This document shows positions 7,906-15,182 of a stretch of DNA of 32,129 bases, piece by piece. The position numbers and the translations under genes are program-made. Positions within the stretch are counted from its first letter, which is position 1; each line of letters starts with the position of its first letter. The stretch spans positions 1 to 32,129 of the forward strand of contig CANCMG010000047.1 of assembly GCA_947378965.1 (NCBI GenBank), given 5' to 3'. Source of the stretch: Alcaligenaceae bacterium. Lineage in GTDB: Bacteria > Pseudomonadota > Gammaproteobacteria > Burkholderiales > Burkholderiaceae_B. The notes below the pieces were generated by a model that was not told the origin of the DNA, did no database searches, and saw only the letters and a program-made list of their open reading frames with translations.

Positions 7906-8777
7906 ATGCTTCAAAAACGATAGGCATCGTCGGCTGCGGCACGATGGGCACCGGCATCGCGATCGTCGCTGCACGCGCAGGTTTTAAAACACGCATTTAC
8001 GATCTTAAGCCTGAGCCGCTTGAAAACGCACGCAAACAAGCCGCAGCATTTTTAAAAAAATCAGTCGAACGCGGCAAACTCGCTGCAGGCGAAGACGCTC
8101 AGATCATGGCACAGTTTTTAACGACCACTGATGCAAAAGAATTTTCAGATTGCGACTTGGTGATTGAGGCTGTGTTTGAAGACCTCAAGGTTAAGCACTC
8201 GATCTTTAAACAACTGAATGAGATTTGCCCAGCGCACACGATCTTTGCTTCAAACACGTCAACCATCTCTATCACCGAGATCGCCGGTGGCTCGGGGCGC
8301 GCCGATCGTTTTGTCGGCATGCACTTTTGCCTGCCCGCACAATTGATGAAACTGGTTGAAATGTCGCCAGGCATGAATACCTCTGAAGCAACCTTTGACG
8401 CAGCCTGGAAACTGTGTGAAGCGCTCGGACAAAAGCCCGTGCGTACGCGTGACACGCCCGGCTTTATCTTGAATTACTTTTTAATCCCCTTTAATAACGA
8501 CGTGATCAACTTGATAGATCAGGGCGTGGCCGATGCCGTCAATATTGATTTGGCGGTCAAAACTGCACTAGGCTATCCGCTGGGCCCGTTAGAGCTTCTC
8601 GATATGGTGGGCATGGATACCCAGCTCTTACTATGCGATGCCATGCACGGGCTCACCAACGAGCCACGTGCTGCCTGCCCACCACTGGTCAAACGTATGA
8701 TCGGCGCGGGTCGTCTGGGTCGCAAAACGGGTCAAGGGTTTCACACCTACGACAGCAACAAGATTTTTGGAGCCTGA
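7902..8777 (+). CDS. 3-hydroxyacyl-CoA dehydrogenase (3-hydroxybutyryl-CoA dehydrogenase type)
   Basis: A 291-residue NAD-dependent 3-hydroxyacyl-CoA dehydrogenase. The Rossmann motif GIVGCGTMGTGIA (8-20), E89 in VIEAVFED, S117-N118 in SNTST, H141 in GMHFCLPAQLMKLVE and N191 in GFILN are visible. The C-terminal domain ends with YPLGPLELLDMVG and GRKTGQGFHTY. The usual N-P after GMHFF is altered to C-L-P. It overlaps the acyl-CoA dehydrogenase by ATGA and is followed two bases later by a protein resembling the second 3HCDH domain of long PaaH/PaaC-type enzymes. It should perform the third step of beta-oxidation after ring opening or on a linear intermediate. Confidence 0.92.
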   Translation: MNASKTIGIVGCGTMGTGIAIVAARAGFKTRIYDLKPEPLENARKQAAAFLKKSVERGKLAAGEDAQIMAQFLTTTDAKEFSDCDLVIEAVFEDLKVKHSIFKQLNEICPAHTIFASNTSTISITEIAGGSGRADRFVGMHFCLPAQLMKLVEMSPGMNTSEATFDAAWKLCEALGQKPVRTRDTPGFILNYFLIPFNNDVINLIDQGVADAVNIDLAVKTALGYPLGPLELLDMVGMDTQLLLCDAMHGLTNEPRAACPPLVKRMIGAGRLGRKTGQGFHTYDSNKIFGA

Positions 8778-8779
8778 GC

Positions 8780-9445
8780 ATGAGCTATCAGATTATTCAA
8801 GCCGAAGACAGCCGCTCGTTTCCTGAGGCTCACGCATTTTTTGAGCGTGCAAGCAAAGACGGCACCGGCGTGGTGTATATCGGCGCAGATGCCGGCGAGG
8901 CCTATGACGAAGCGCGCGAACAGCACGCAGCTGCAAGCTTTGTTGCCCTTGAACTTGATAACGAATGTCTTGGCGTGCATATCGCAGATGACAACGGCCC
9001 AGTCAACGTGGTTGGCTTTGCGCGCTTTAGATTGGGCGACGATGCGCCCACCCAATTGGTTGAACTGGTGCGCATGCCCTACACCTCTGACGCCGCACTG
9101 GCGGCTGCCAAAGCCGCCTTCACAGAGGCTGGCCTGGTCGTAGCGGTCTGCGGAGATTTTCCTGGTCGCATCCTCAATCGCTTAATTCGGCCCTACTACA
9201 ACGCTGCCTTGCGTCGTTTAGATGAAGGCTTGGCATCGGCGAACGACATGGATATGACCCTGCGCTTGGGCTTAGGGTACCCAGAGGGGCCGATTGCATT
9301 GTTAAATCGCTCGGGTCTGCATCATCACTTTGAAGTCACGCAAGACCTGTACGAACAGCTGGGGCAAGAAGCCTACGCACCTGCTCGGCGTGCGCGCAAT
9401 GCTTGGCTGAAACAATTTCAAGAGAATGACGATGCAGCCTCTTGA
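8780..9445 (+). CDS. 3-hydroxyacyl-CoA dehydrogenase C-terminal-domain-like protein
   Basis: A 221-residue protein starting at ATG 8780, two bases after the preceding stop; a longer in-frame extension to 8633 would lie inside the upstream gene and is rejected. Residues from about 115 carry the 3HCDH C-terminal pattern: CGDFPGRILNRLIRP, then a neutral-helix region, then MTLRLGLGYPEGPIALLNRSG. The N-terminal half (VVYIGADAGEAYDEA, FVALELDNE) resembles the degenerate middle region of about 500-residue PaaH/PaaC-type dehydrogenases and lacks a GxGxxG motif. Together with the upstream gene it looks like a long enzyme divided into two polypeptides. It may assist dimerisation or substrate binding. 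It overlaps the next gene by 14 bases. Confidence 0.7.
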   Translation: MSYQIIQAEDSRSFPEAHAFFERASKDGTGVVYIGADAGEAYDEAREQHAAASFVALELDNECLGVHIADDNGPVNVVGFARFRLGDDAPTQLVELVRMPYTSDAALAAAKAAFTEAGLVVAVCGDFPGRILNRLIRPYYNAALRRLDEGLASANDMDMTLRLGLGYPEGPIALLNRSGLHHHFEVTQDLYEQLGQEAYAPARRARNAWLKQFQENDDAAS

Positions 9446-10538
9446 AGGGGTCAAGGTACTAGACTTTAGTACCTTGTTGCCGGGTCCGATGTGTACGCTG
9501 TTACTGGCAGACGCCGGTGCAGATGTCATCAAAATTGAGCGTAAAGACGGCGATGAGATGCGCTCGTACACACCCAAATTTGGCACAGACAGCGTCAACT
9601 TTGCTTTACTCAATCGCGGTAAAAAATCGATCGTCGCAGACCTTAAGTCACCAGAGACGATCAAACAAATTCAAGCCCTGATTACGCAGGCCGATGTGCT
9701 GGTTGAGCAATTTCGGCCGGGCGTGATGGATCGGCTAGGGCTTGGCTACCAAGCTGTTGCAAAGATCAATCCGCGTCTTGTGTACTGTTCGATCACCGGC
9801 TACGGCCAAACCGGCCCCTACGCGCAAGTTGCCGCGCACGACATGAATTATCAGGCGCAAACAGGCATGGTTGGGCTCAGTGGCGACGCTAACGGCGCGC
9901 CAGGCGTGCCACCTGTTTTAACAGCCGACTTAGCCGGTGGGGCCTACCCTGCCGTAATGAATATTTTATTGGGCTTGCGCAAACGCGACCTTGAGGGCGT
10001 AGGCTGCCATCTTGATATCTCGATGGCTGACAACCTTTTCCCGCTGATGTACTGGGGCCTGGGTAACGGGTGGGCTGCCGGCCAATGGCCGCGCGGTGGC
10101 GATGAACTGGTCACGGGCGGCAGCCCGCGCTATCAAATCTATCAAACCTCAGATCAAAAATACTTAACGGCTGCACCCTTAGAAGACAAGTTTTGGGGCA
10201 ATTTTTTAACGGTGTTGGGGGCAACTGAATTGCAGCATGTCGACAACCCCCCGTTAGTCAAGGCTAGCATCGCCAGGATCATTGCCCAGCACCCCGTCGC
10301 GTACTGGAACGCGCGCTTTGCGGGGCAAGACACTTGCGTGTGTGAGGTGATTGGGCTTGAACAGGCGGTGCAAGATCCGCATTTTCAGGCGCGCGGCGTG
10401 TTTAGTCGCACCATCGCGACCAACTCAGGGAAAACCATACCCGCCCTACCGACCCCCATCAGTGCGGTATTCTTAGCAACTGAACAAAAACAAAATAGCC
10501 CTGAGTTAGGTCAGCACACAACAGACATTTTGAAATAA
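9432..10538 (+). CDS. Alpha-methylacyl-CoA racemase-like class III CoA-transferase
   Basis: The start at 9432 (MQPLEGVKVLDFS) is chosen because AGAGA lies six bases upstream; ATG 9426 is also in frame. The protein has 368 residues. It follows the racemase branch of the CaiB family: AAHDMNYQ supplies a His-Asp pair (H136, D137), LTADLAGGAYP supplies D166, and APLEDKFW supplies E251, matching the His, Asp and Glu described for alpha-methylacyl-CoA racemase from Mycobacterium. GGSPRYQIYQTSDQKYLT is also racemase-like. Such enzymes interconvert R and S 2-methylacyl-CoAs so that the stereospecific dehydrogenase can act. It overlaps the preceding gene by 14 bp. This suggests an alpha-branched or alpha-ring-substituted intermediate. 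CoA-transferase activity remains possible. Confidence 0.82.
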   Translation: MQPLEGVKVLDFSTLLPGPMCTLLLADAGADVIKIERKDGDEMRSYTPKFGTDSVNFALLNRGKKSIVADLKSPETIKQIQALITQADVLVEQFRPGVMDRLGLGYQAVAKINPRLVYCSITGYGQTGPYAQVAAHDMNYQAQTGMVGLSGDANGAPGVPPVLTADLAGGAYPAVMNILLGLRKRDLEGVGCHLDISMADNLFPLMYWGLGNGWAAGQWPRGGDELVTGGSPRYQIYQTSDQKYLTAAPLEDKFWGNFLTVLGATELQHVDNPPLVKASIARIIAQHPVAYWNARFAGQDTCVCEVIGLEQAVQDPHFQARGVFSRTIATNSGKTIPALPTPISAVFLATEQKQNSPELGQHTTDILK

Positions 10539-10637
10539 GCGTGCGCGTGCCCTTTTTTGAAATAAACGTGCACCTACCCTTTTTTTGAAATAAACGTGCG
10601 CCTGCTCTTTTTTGAAATAAGCGTTGGTCTGCCCTTT
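10531..10637 (+). repeat. 27-28-bp tandem repeat, about 3.9 copies, overlapping a stop codon
   Basis: Units start at 10531, 10558, 10586 and 10613 with TGAAATAA(A/G)CGT, then a GC-rich part ending CCC or CTC, then five or six T. The first unit contains the last codons and TAA stop of the racemase-like gene, so the array looks like serial duplication of the 3' end of that gene. Spacing is 27, 28 and 27 bp. No unique spacers separate the units, so it is not CRISPR. Confidence 0.9.
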
Positions 10638-10676
10638 ACAATTGCTGAACAGAATCAAAACAATCGGAGATCTTTA

Positions 10677-11897
10677 ATGAAACTTGCCCGTAACTTAACC
10701 GCGCTCGCGACTCTGGTGGCAAGCGCGCTGCTCGTGACCCCCACTTCTGCACAAAATGCAAAACCTTTTCGCATTGGCGCCCTTGTCGACATGTCTGGAA
10801 TCTATTCCGCACACGGTGGCCCCGGCATGGTGACCGCGGTCAATATGGCCATTGAAGACTTTGGCGGCAAAGTATTAGGCCGCCCGATTGAAGTACTTTC
10901 TGCTAATTATCAAAACAAAGTTGATATCGCTGCCGCGCGTGCGCGCGAGTGGTATGACCGCGACGATGTCAACGTCATCATTGAATCTACCGATTCAGCC
11001 GCCGCACTCGCCTTACAAAAATTAGGCGTTGAAAAAAAGAAAATCACAATCTTTGCTGGCTCTGCCTCATCAGCGCTGACAAATGCCGAGTGCTCACCGT
11101 ATAGCGTTCATTACGTCTATGACACCTATGCGCTGTCAAACGGTACAGGGCTTGCAGTGACGAAGGGCGGTGGTGACTCTTGGTTTTTTATCACCGCTGA
11201 TTATGCGTTTGGTCATGCGCTTGAAAAAGACACCGCAGACGTCGTTGTCAAAAATGGCGGAAAAGTCTTGGGTGCCGTGCGTGCGCCCTTAAATAGCCCA
11301 GACTTTTCATCGTATCTATTGCAAGGCCAGGCTTCCAAAGCGAAGATTATTGGCCTGGCTAACGCCGGATCAGATGCGCAGAACTCCGTGCGTCAAGCCA
11401 GCGAGTTTGGCATTACGCAAGGCGGTCAAAAACTTGTCACGCTGTTGATGTTCTTGCATGATGTAAAAGGCCTTGGCTTAAAGGTTGCGCAAGGCCTTCA
11501 ATTTACGGATGGATTTTATTGGGATTACGACGACGACACCCGCGCCTTTGCCAATCGCTTCTTTGCACGACATAAAGGCATGCCTTCGATGATTCAAGCT
11601 GGCGCCTACTCAGCCACCATGCATTATTTGAAAGCAGTCACTGCTGCCGGCTCAGACAACACTGAAGCCATCATGGCGAAGATGAAAGAGATGCCGATCA
11701 ACGATTTCTTTGCTAAAAACGGCAAGATTCGCGTAGACGGTCGCATGGTGCACGACATGTACTTAGCCGAAGTCAAAAAACCGGCCGACTCAAAAGAAGA
11801 TTGGGATCTACTGAAGATCAACGCCGTGATCCCTGGTGACCAAGCCTTTCGCCCCCTCTCACAAAGCGTCTGCCCTTTAGTTAAGAAACCGTCTTAA
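10677..11897 (+). CDS. LivK-type ABC transporter substrate-binding protein
   Basis: A 406-residue type I periplasmic binding protein of the branched-chain amino acid/amide/aromatic-acid family. ATG 10677 is preceded by GGAGA seven bases upstream. The signal peptide ends near TPTSAQ (residue 26). The mature chain opens with FRIGALVDMSGIYSAHGGPG, typical of lobe 1, followed by VLSANYQNKVDIAAARAREW and IIESTDSAAALALQ. No LivH, LivM, LivG or LivF gene is in the window, so the receptor must use a transporter encoded elsewhere. It follows directly after the acyl-CoA genes and probably captures their substrate. The ligand is unknown. Confidence 0.9.
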   Translation: MKLARNLTALATLVASALLVTPTSAQNAKPFRIGALVDMSGIYSAHGGPGMVTAVNMAIEDFGGKVLGRPIEVLSANYQNKVDIAAARAREWYDRDDVNVIIESTDSAAALALQKLGVEKKKITIFAGSASSALTNAECSPYSVHYVYDTYALSNGTGLAVTKGGGDSWFFITADYAFGHALEKDTADVVVKNGGKVLGAVRAPLNSPDFSSYLLQGQASKAKIIGLANAGSDAQNSVRQASEFGITQGGQKLVTLLMFLHDVKGLGLKVAQGLQFTDGFYWDYDDDTRAFANRFFARHKGMPSMIQAGAYSATMHYLKAVTAAGSDNTEAIMAKMKEMPINDFFAKNGKIRVDGRMVHDMYLAEVKKPADSKEDWDLLKINAVIPGDQAFRPLSQSVCPLVKKPS

Positions 11898-11966
11898 GGC
11901 TTAGTTGCGACTTCCACGGTGCAAGCCATTTGGCTCTGCCGCAAAGAAACAAAGCAACATAACGAA

Positions 11967-11990
11967 CACCCCGCACTTCAATGCGGGGTG
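11967..11990 (+). other. Perfect 9-bp GC-rich hairpin upstream of a Bug gene
   Basis: CACCCCGCA (11967-11975) pairs perfectly with TGCGGGGTG (11982-11990) around the loop CTTCAA. It ends 16 bases before the Bug start codon at 12007 and has no T-run. It is more likely a 3'-end stabiliser or processing element for the upstream receptor transcript, or a partial attenuator, than a full terminator. Confidence 0.75.
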
Positions 11991-12006
11991 TGACAGAGAT
12001 ACCGTC

Positions 12007-12975
12007 ATGAAAAGAATATCGTCTTACTGCTTGATTGCACTCGCAGCGCTGCTGCCAGGTATTGCTGCGAGTGCAGACCCATGGCCAAGTAAACCCATTC
12101 GTATCGTCGTGACTTTTGCTCCCGGCGGTACCTCAGATGTCATGGGCCGCGCGATTGCACCACCCCTGTCAGCGGCTCTAGGGGTGCCGGTTGTTGTTGT
12201 CAACAAACCAGGCGCCAATAGCATTATCGCAACCCAAGAAGTTGCGCGCGCCGCACCAGACGGCAACACCATTGGTTTGTTTATCAGTGCGCACGCCATC
12301 AATCCTTTTATCGCCAAGAGCCTGCCCTACGACTCTAAAAAGGATTTCATTCCTTTGGCAATGCTCGCGCTTATGCCCGGGCTCTTAACAGTGAATCCGA
12401 CTGTTCCAGCCAACAGCGTACAAGAGCTGATCGCACTTGCAAAAGCCAAGCCCGGCACCTTGTCTTACGGCACGCCCGGTGGCTTAACCTCGGGTCAGCT
12501 CTCGATGCAATATCTCATCAAACTGGCAGGGGTCAACATTGTCGAGATCCCCTATAAGGGTGGCGGCCCAGCCTTAGCCGATTTGTTGGCGGGGCATATC
12601 CAGATGCTGATCAATAGCCCCACCTCAACGATTCCGCACGTTAACAGCGGCAAGTTACGTCCATTGGCCACCACCGGTGCAACGCGTCCTCCGGCACTCA
12701 AGGATGTGCCTACCATCGCAGAGTCAGGGTTTCCGGGCTTTGAGCTCTATGAGTGGTACGCCTTGTTTTTACCGGCTGGCACACCCAAAGACATCGTCAC
12801 TCGCTTGCACAAAGAAGTCATGACAGTGATGGCGTCACCCGAGATGGTGAAACGTATTGCTGATATCGGTGCGCAAGGCAGCAATGACACGCCAGAACAG
12901 TTTGCCCAATTCTTAGCGAAAGAAGACAAAGTCTGGGGCGATCTGGTGAAAGCTATCGGGATTCAACCAGAATAA
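12007..12975 (+). CDS. Bug/TctC-family periplasmic binding protein
   Basis: A 322-residue tripartite tricarboxylate transporter receptor. The start at 12007 (MKRISSYCLIALAALLPG) follows AGAGAT; an in-frame ATG at 11905 would put residues before the signal peptide and run through the hairpin. Cleavage is expected after AASA (residue 23). Typical elements are IRIVVTFAPGGTSDVMGR, NKPGANSIIATQ, APDGNTIG, the IPYKGGGPALADLLAGHI segment and the C-terminal FLPAGTPKDIVTRL. It ends two bases before the convergent SDR stop, with no obvious terminator between them. Position suggests it serves the upstream acyl-CoA pathway. Confidence 0.93.
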   Translation: MKRISSYCLIALAALLPGIAASADPWPSKPIRIVVTFAPGGTSDVMGRAIAPPLSAALGVPVVVVNKPGANSIIATQEVARAAPDGNTIGLFISAHAINPFIAKSLPYDSKKDFIPLAMLALMPGLLTVNPTVPANSVQELIALAKAKPGTLSYGTPGGLTSGQLSMQYLIKLAGVNIVEIPYKGGGPALADLLAGHIQMLINSPTSTIPHVNSGKLRPLATTGATRPPALKDVPTIAESGFPGFELYEWYALFLPAGTPKDIVTRLHKEVMTVMASPEMVKRIADIGAQGSNDTPEQFAQFLAKEDKVWGDLVKAIGIQPE

Positions 12976-12977
12976 TT

Positions 12978-13745
12978 TCACTGCCGAAACCGTGTCCCAG
13001 CATCAATCGAAATCACATCGCCACTGATGTATTTTGACATGGCGTCTGAAGCAAAAAAGACCGCAAGATTTGCAATCTCTTCAGGCGTCCCCATCCGACC
13101 ATAGGGCAGGTTCGCCATGACTTTAGCGTAAGCCTGTCGATCGGTATCGTTTCGAGGATGCAGCAGGCTCTCGGTGCGAGGGGTATGGATTAACCCCGGA
13201 TTGATCCCAACTACGCGCACTCCATGATTGACCGTCTCTGAACCAAACGCCTTAGTAAAGGCAATCAGAGCGGCGTTGGCAACCGACGTGCCAATCGAGT
13301 TGGCATTGAGTCGCTCGCCTGCGATACCAATAATGTTGATCATCACACCCGCCTTGCGCGCGATCATGTGCGGATATAGAGCGCGGCTCAGCATCATGGT
13401 TGACATCACCTTGCCTTCGAAACCATCGCGAAAATCAACCGGGTCGATGGTCAGCAAGCTGCCGCGCCCAATCGCGCCCGCCGAATTAATCAAGATCTCG
13501 GTCTCGGGGTAAGCCGCAGCAAGCTCCTCGGCCGCGCCTGGCTCGGATAAATTCACCGACTCGATCAAGACCTCAACGGGATGTTGCGCTTGAATTTGAC
13601 GGCGAGCCTCTTCTAGGGACACCAGGTCACGAGCAACCAGCCTTAACGAACAGCCCTCTGCTGCCAACGCCTTCGCAATCGCGAAACCGATTCCTTTTGA
13701 GCCGCCCGTCACCAGGGCAATCTTTCCTTTGAGCTGATAGTCCAT
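12978..13745 (-). CDS. SDR-family protein without the classical catalytic tetrad
   Basis: A 255-residue short-chain dehydrogenase-like protein with an intact dinucleotide motif TGGSKGIG (13-20) and NSAG in place of NNAG. The four usual catalytic positions differ: K112 stands for Asn, G140 for Ser, and T153 and N157 for the Tyr and Lys of YxxxK (segment IGTSVANAALIAFTK). The rest, including NPGLIHTPRT and YISGDVISIDAG, is normal. From memory, a subfamily annotated only as short-chain dehydrogenase shares this KV/IG-AGE/GNAAL pattern, so this may be a conserved variant rather than decay. It could still bind NAD(P). It is the only minus-strand gene between two Bug genes. Function unknown. Confidence 0.85.
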   Translation of the reverse strand: MDYQLKGKIALVTGGSKGIGFAIAKALAAEGCSLRLVARDLVSLEEARRQIQAQHPVEVLIESVNLSEPGAAEELAAAYPETEILINSAGAIGRGSLLTIDPVDFRDGFEGKVMSTMMLSRALYPHMIARKAGVMINIIGIAGERLNANSIGTSVANAALIAFTKAFGSETVNHGVRVVGINPGLIHTPRTESLLHPRNDTDRQAYAKVMANLPYGRMGTPEEIANLAVFFASDAMSKYISGDVISIDAGTRFRQ

Positions 13746-13792
13746 CCTTGATCCTTTTGTGCGTTTCGTGAGGCTGAGGTGCGCTGCTGCCC

Positions 13793-13845
13793 GATGTGTC
13801 TGCCTATCAGATGTGACTGCGACTCATAGGTGTCTGCGAATCATA
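13793..13845. repeat. Three degenerate 17-19-bp units in a divergent spacer
   Basis: Units at 13793, 13810 and 13829 share G(A/G)TGTG(T)CTGC and end in (C)ATCA or TCATA. They lie between the divergent SDR and Bug genes. Their position could suit regulator binding, or they may be decayed tandem duplications like those elsewhere in the window. Confidence 0.4.
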
Positions 13846-13932
13846 ACAATAGACCCACCATTACCCCAACTTGCGCCGCACTCGCTAGACATCGAGGCGG
13901 CTCACCCCTCTCAGACCTGACGCAGGTCTCGC

Positions 13933-13961
13933 TTGCTGTTACGGGAGCTTGCCGCCATAAT
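13933..13961 (+). promoter_or_regulatory. Candidate sigma-70 promoter for the Bug gene at 14037
   Basis: TTGCTG (13933-13938) and CATAAT (13956-13961) are separated by 17 bp. Transcription would start near 13968, giving a leader of about 70 nt. No experimental support is available. Confidence 0.35.
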
Positions 13962-14036
13962 ATTCAACAATCAGCCTGCCGGCCAATCGTCGGGCAACAC
14001 CACGCCAATTCAATTCTCATAACAAGGCCCTGTTTT

Positions 14037-15017
14037 ATGCCCTCGCTAAAAGTCATCGCATTGAGTTTGCTTGCCGTATCGGTCTTCAATGCCTCTGGCA
14101 TTCAAGCGCAGGTGATCGACGGCTACCCGACGCAACCCATTAAGCTCGTGGTGCCGTTTCCACCAGGTGGGGCCTCTGACATCATTGCGCGCATTGTCGG
14201 GCAACGCTTGGCTGAACACATGAAAGCCACCGTCGTCATTGAAAATAAAGCGGGTGCCAATGGCAACATCGCCGCTGAGTATGTGGTGCGCTCAAAACCT
14301 GATGGGTATACCTTGATTTACAACAGTTCATCTGTGGCGTTAAGCCCTGCGCTGTATAAAAACTTAAGCTTTGATGTGCAAAAAGATTTGGCGCCAGTGA
14401 TTCTCACTACTGTTGTCCCGATGCTGCTCAATGTCAACAACTCGGTACCTGCCACCAATTTCAAAGAGTTTGTCGCACTGCTCAAAGCCAAGCCCGATTC
14501 GCTCTCATATGGCTCGGCAGGGGTTGGCAACATCACCCACCTGGCACCTTTTTTAGTCTTAGAGCAATTAGGCTTAGTCGCAAACCACGTGCCGTATAAA
14601 GGCAGTGGCCCCGCAATGATTGGTTTAGTCGGTGGCGAAATTCAGTTTGATATGCAACCGATTTCAGTCGGTTTAGCCTACGCAAAAGAAGGGCGCGTGC
14701 GGCCTATAGCGGTATCAACTCTGGTGCGCTCGCCCGCGCTTCCTAATGTGCCGACGCTTGACGAAAGCGGCCTAAAGGGCTTCGAGCTGGGCGCCTGGCA
14801 AGCCATCATGGTGCCCGCCAAAACGCCGCCAGCGATCATCAAGCGCTTAAACACAGATATCATGGCGGTTCTCATGAACCCCGACACCAAAGAAAAGTTG
14901 CTGTCACAGGGGGCTCAAGTCTTAGGATCAACACCCGAAGAATATGGCACCTACCTCGCAAGCGAGGTCAAGCGCTGGGATGCCGTTGTCAAGAGCAGCA
15001 AAACCGAGCCGCAGTAA
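14037..15017 (+). CDS. Bug/TctC-family periplasmic binding protein
   Basis: A 326-residue solute receptor. The start at 14037 gives a clean signal peptide (MPSLKVIALSLLAVSVFNAS, cleaved near IQAQ, residue 25); longer in-frame starts to 13830 would place a polar stretch first. Hallmarks are IKLVVPFPPGGASDIIAR, ENKAGANGNIAAEYV, KPDGYTL, HVPYKGSGPAMIGLVGGEI and MVPAKTPPAIIKRLN. No clear Shine-Dalgarno precedes the ATG. It is divergent from the unusual SDR, with a candidate promoter about 75 bp upstream. TctA/TctB membrane partners are absent. Ligand unknown. Confidence 0.92.
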   Translation: MPSLKVIALSLLAVSVFNASGIQAQVIDGYPTQPIKLVVPFPPGGASDIIARIVGQRLAEHMKATVVIENKAGANGNIAAEYVVRSKPDGYTLIYNSSSVALSPALYKNLSFDVQKDLAPVILTTVVPMLLNVNNSVPATNFKEFVALLKAKPDSLSYGSAGVGNITHLAPFLVLEQLGLVANHVPYKGSGPAMIGLVGGEIQFDMQPISVGLAYAKEGRVRPIAVSTLVRSPALPNVPTLDESGLKGFELGAWQAIMVPAKTPPAIIKRLNTDIMAVLMNPDTKEKLLSQGAQVLGSTPEEYGTYLASEVKRWDAVVKSSKTEPQ

Positions 15018-15182
15018 GTGATTCTGAGACCCAAACGCAGATAATGCCCACGCTAAACGACTCGGCACTTGAGTTTTACTTGACGCAGTCGCTTGCATAG
15101 CCATACGCAATGTTGACTGTTGAAGCGACTTCTTGCTTGGCCTCAATGTCTAAGTCTGAGTTTTTGTGTATCGTGGCGGTCT

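Noticed and set aside
8633-8779. Upstream extension of the 3HCDH C-terminal-like protein
   Set aside because: The extra 49 codons lie inside the preceding dehydrogenase gene; ATG 8780 follows its stop directly and fits the family better.
10531-10637. CRISPR-like array
   Set aside because: The units are contiguous tandem copies without unique spacers, and no cas genes are present.
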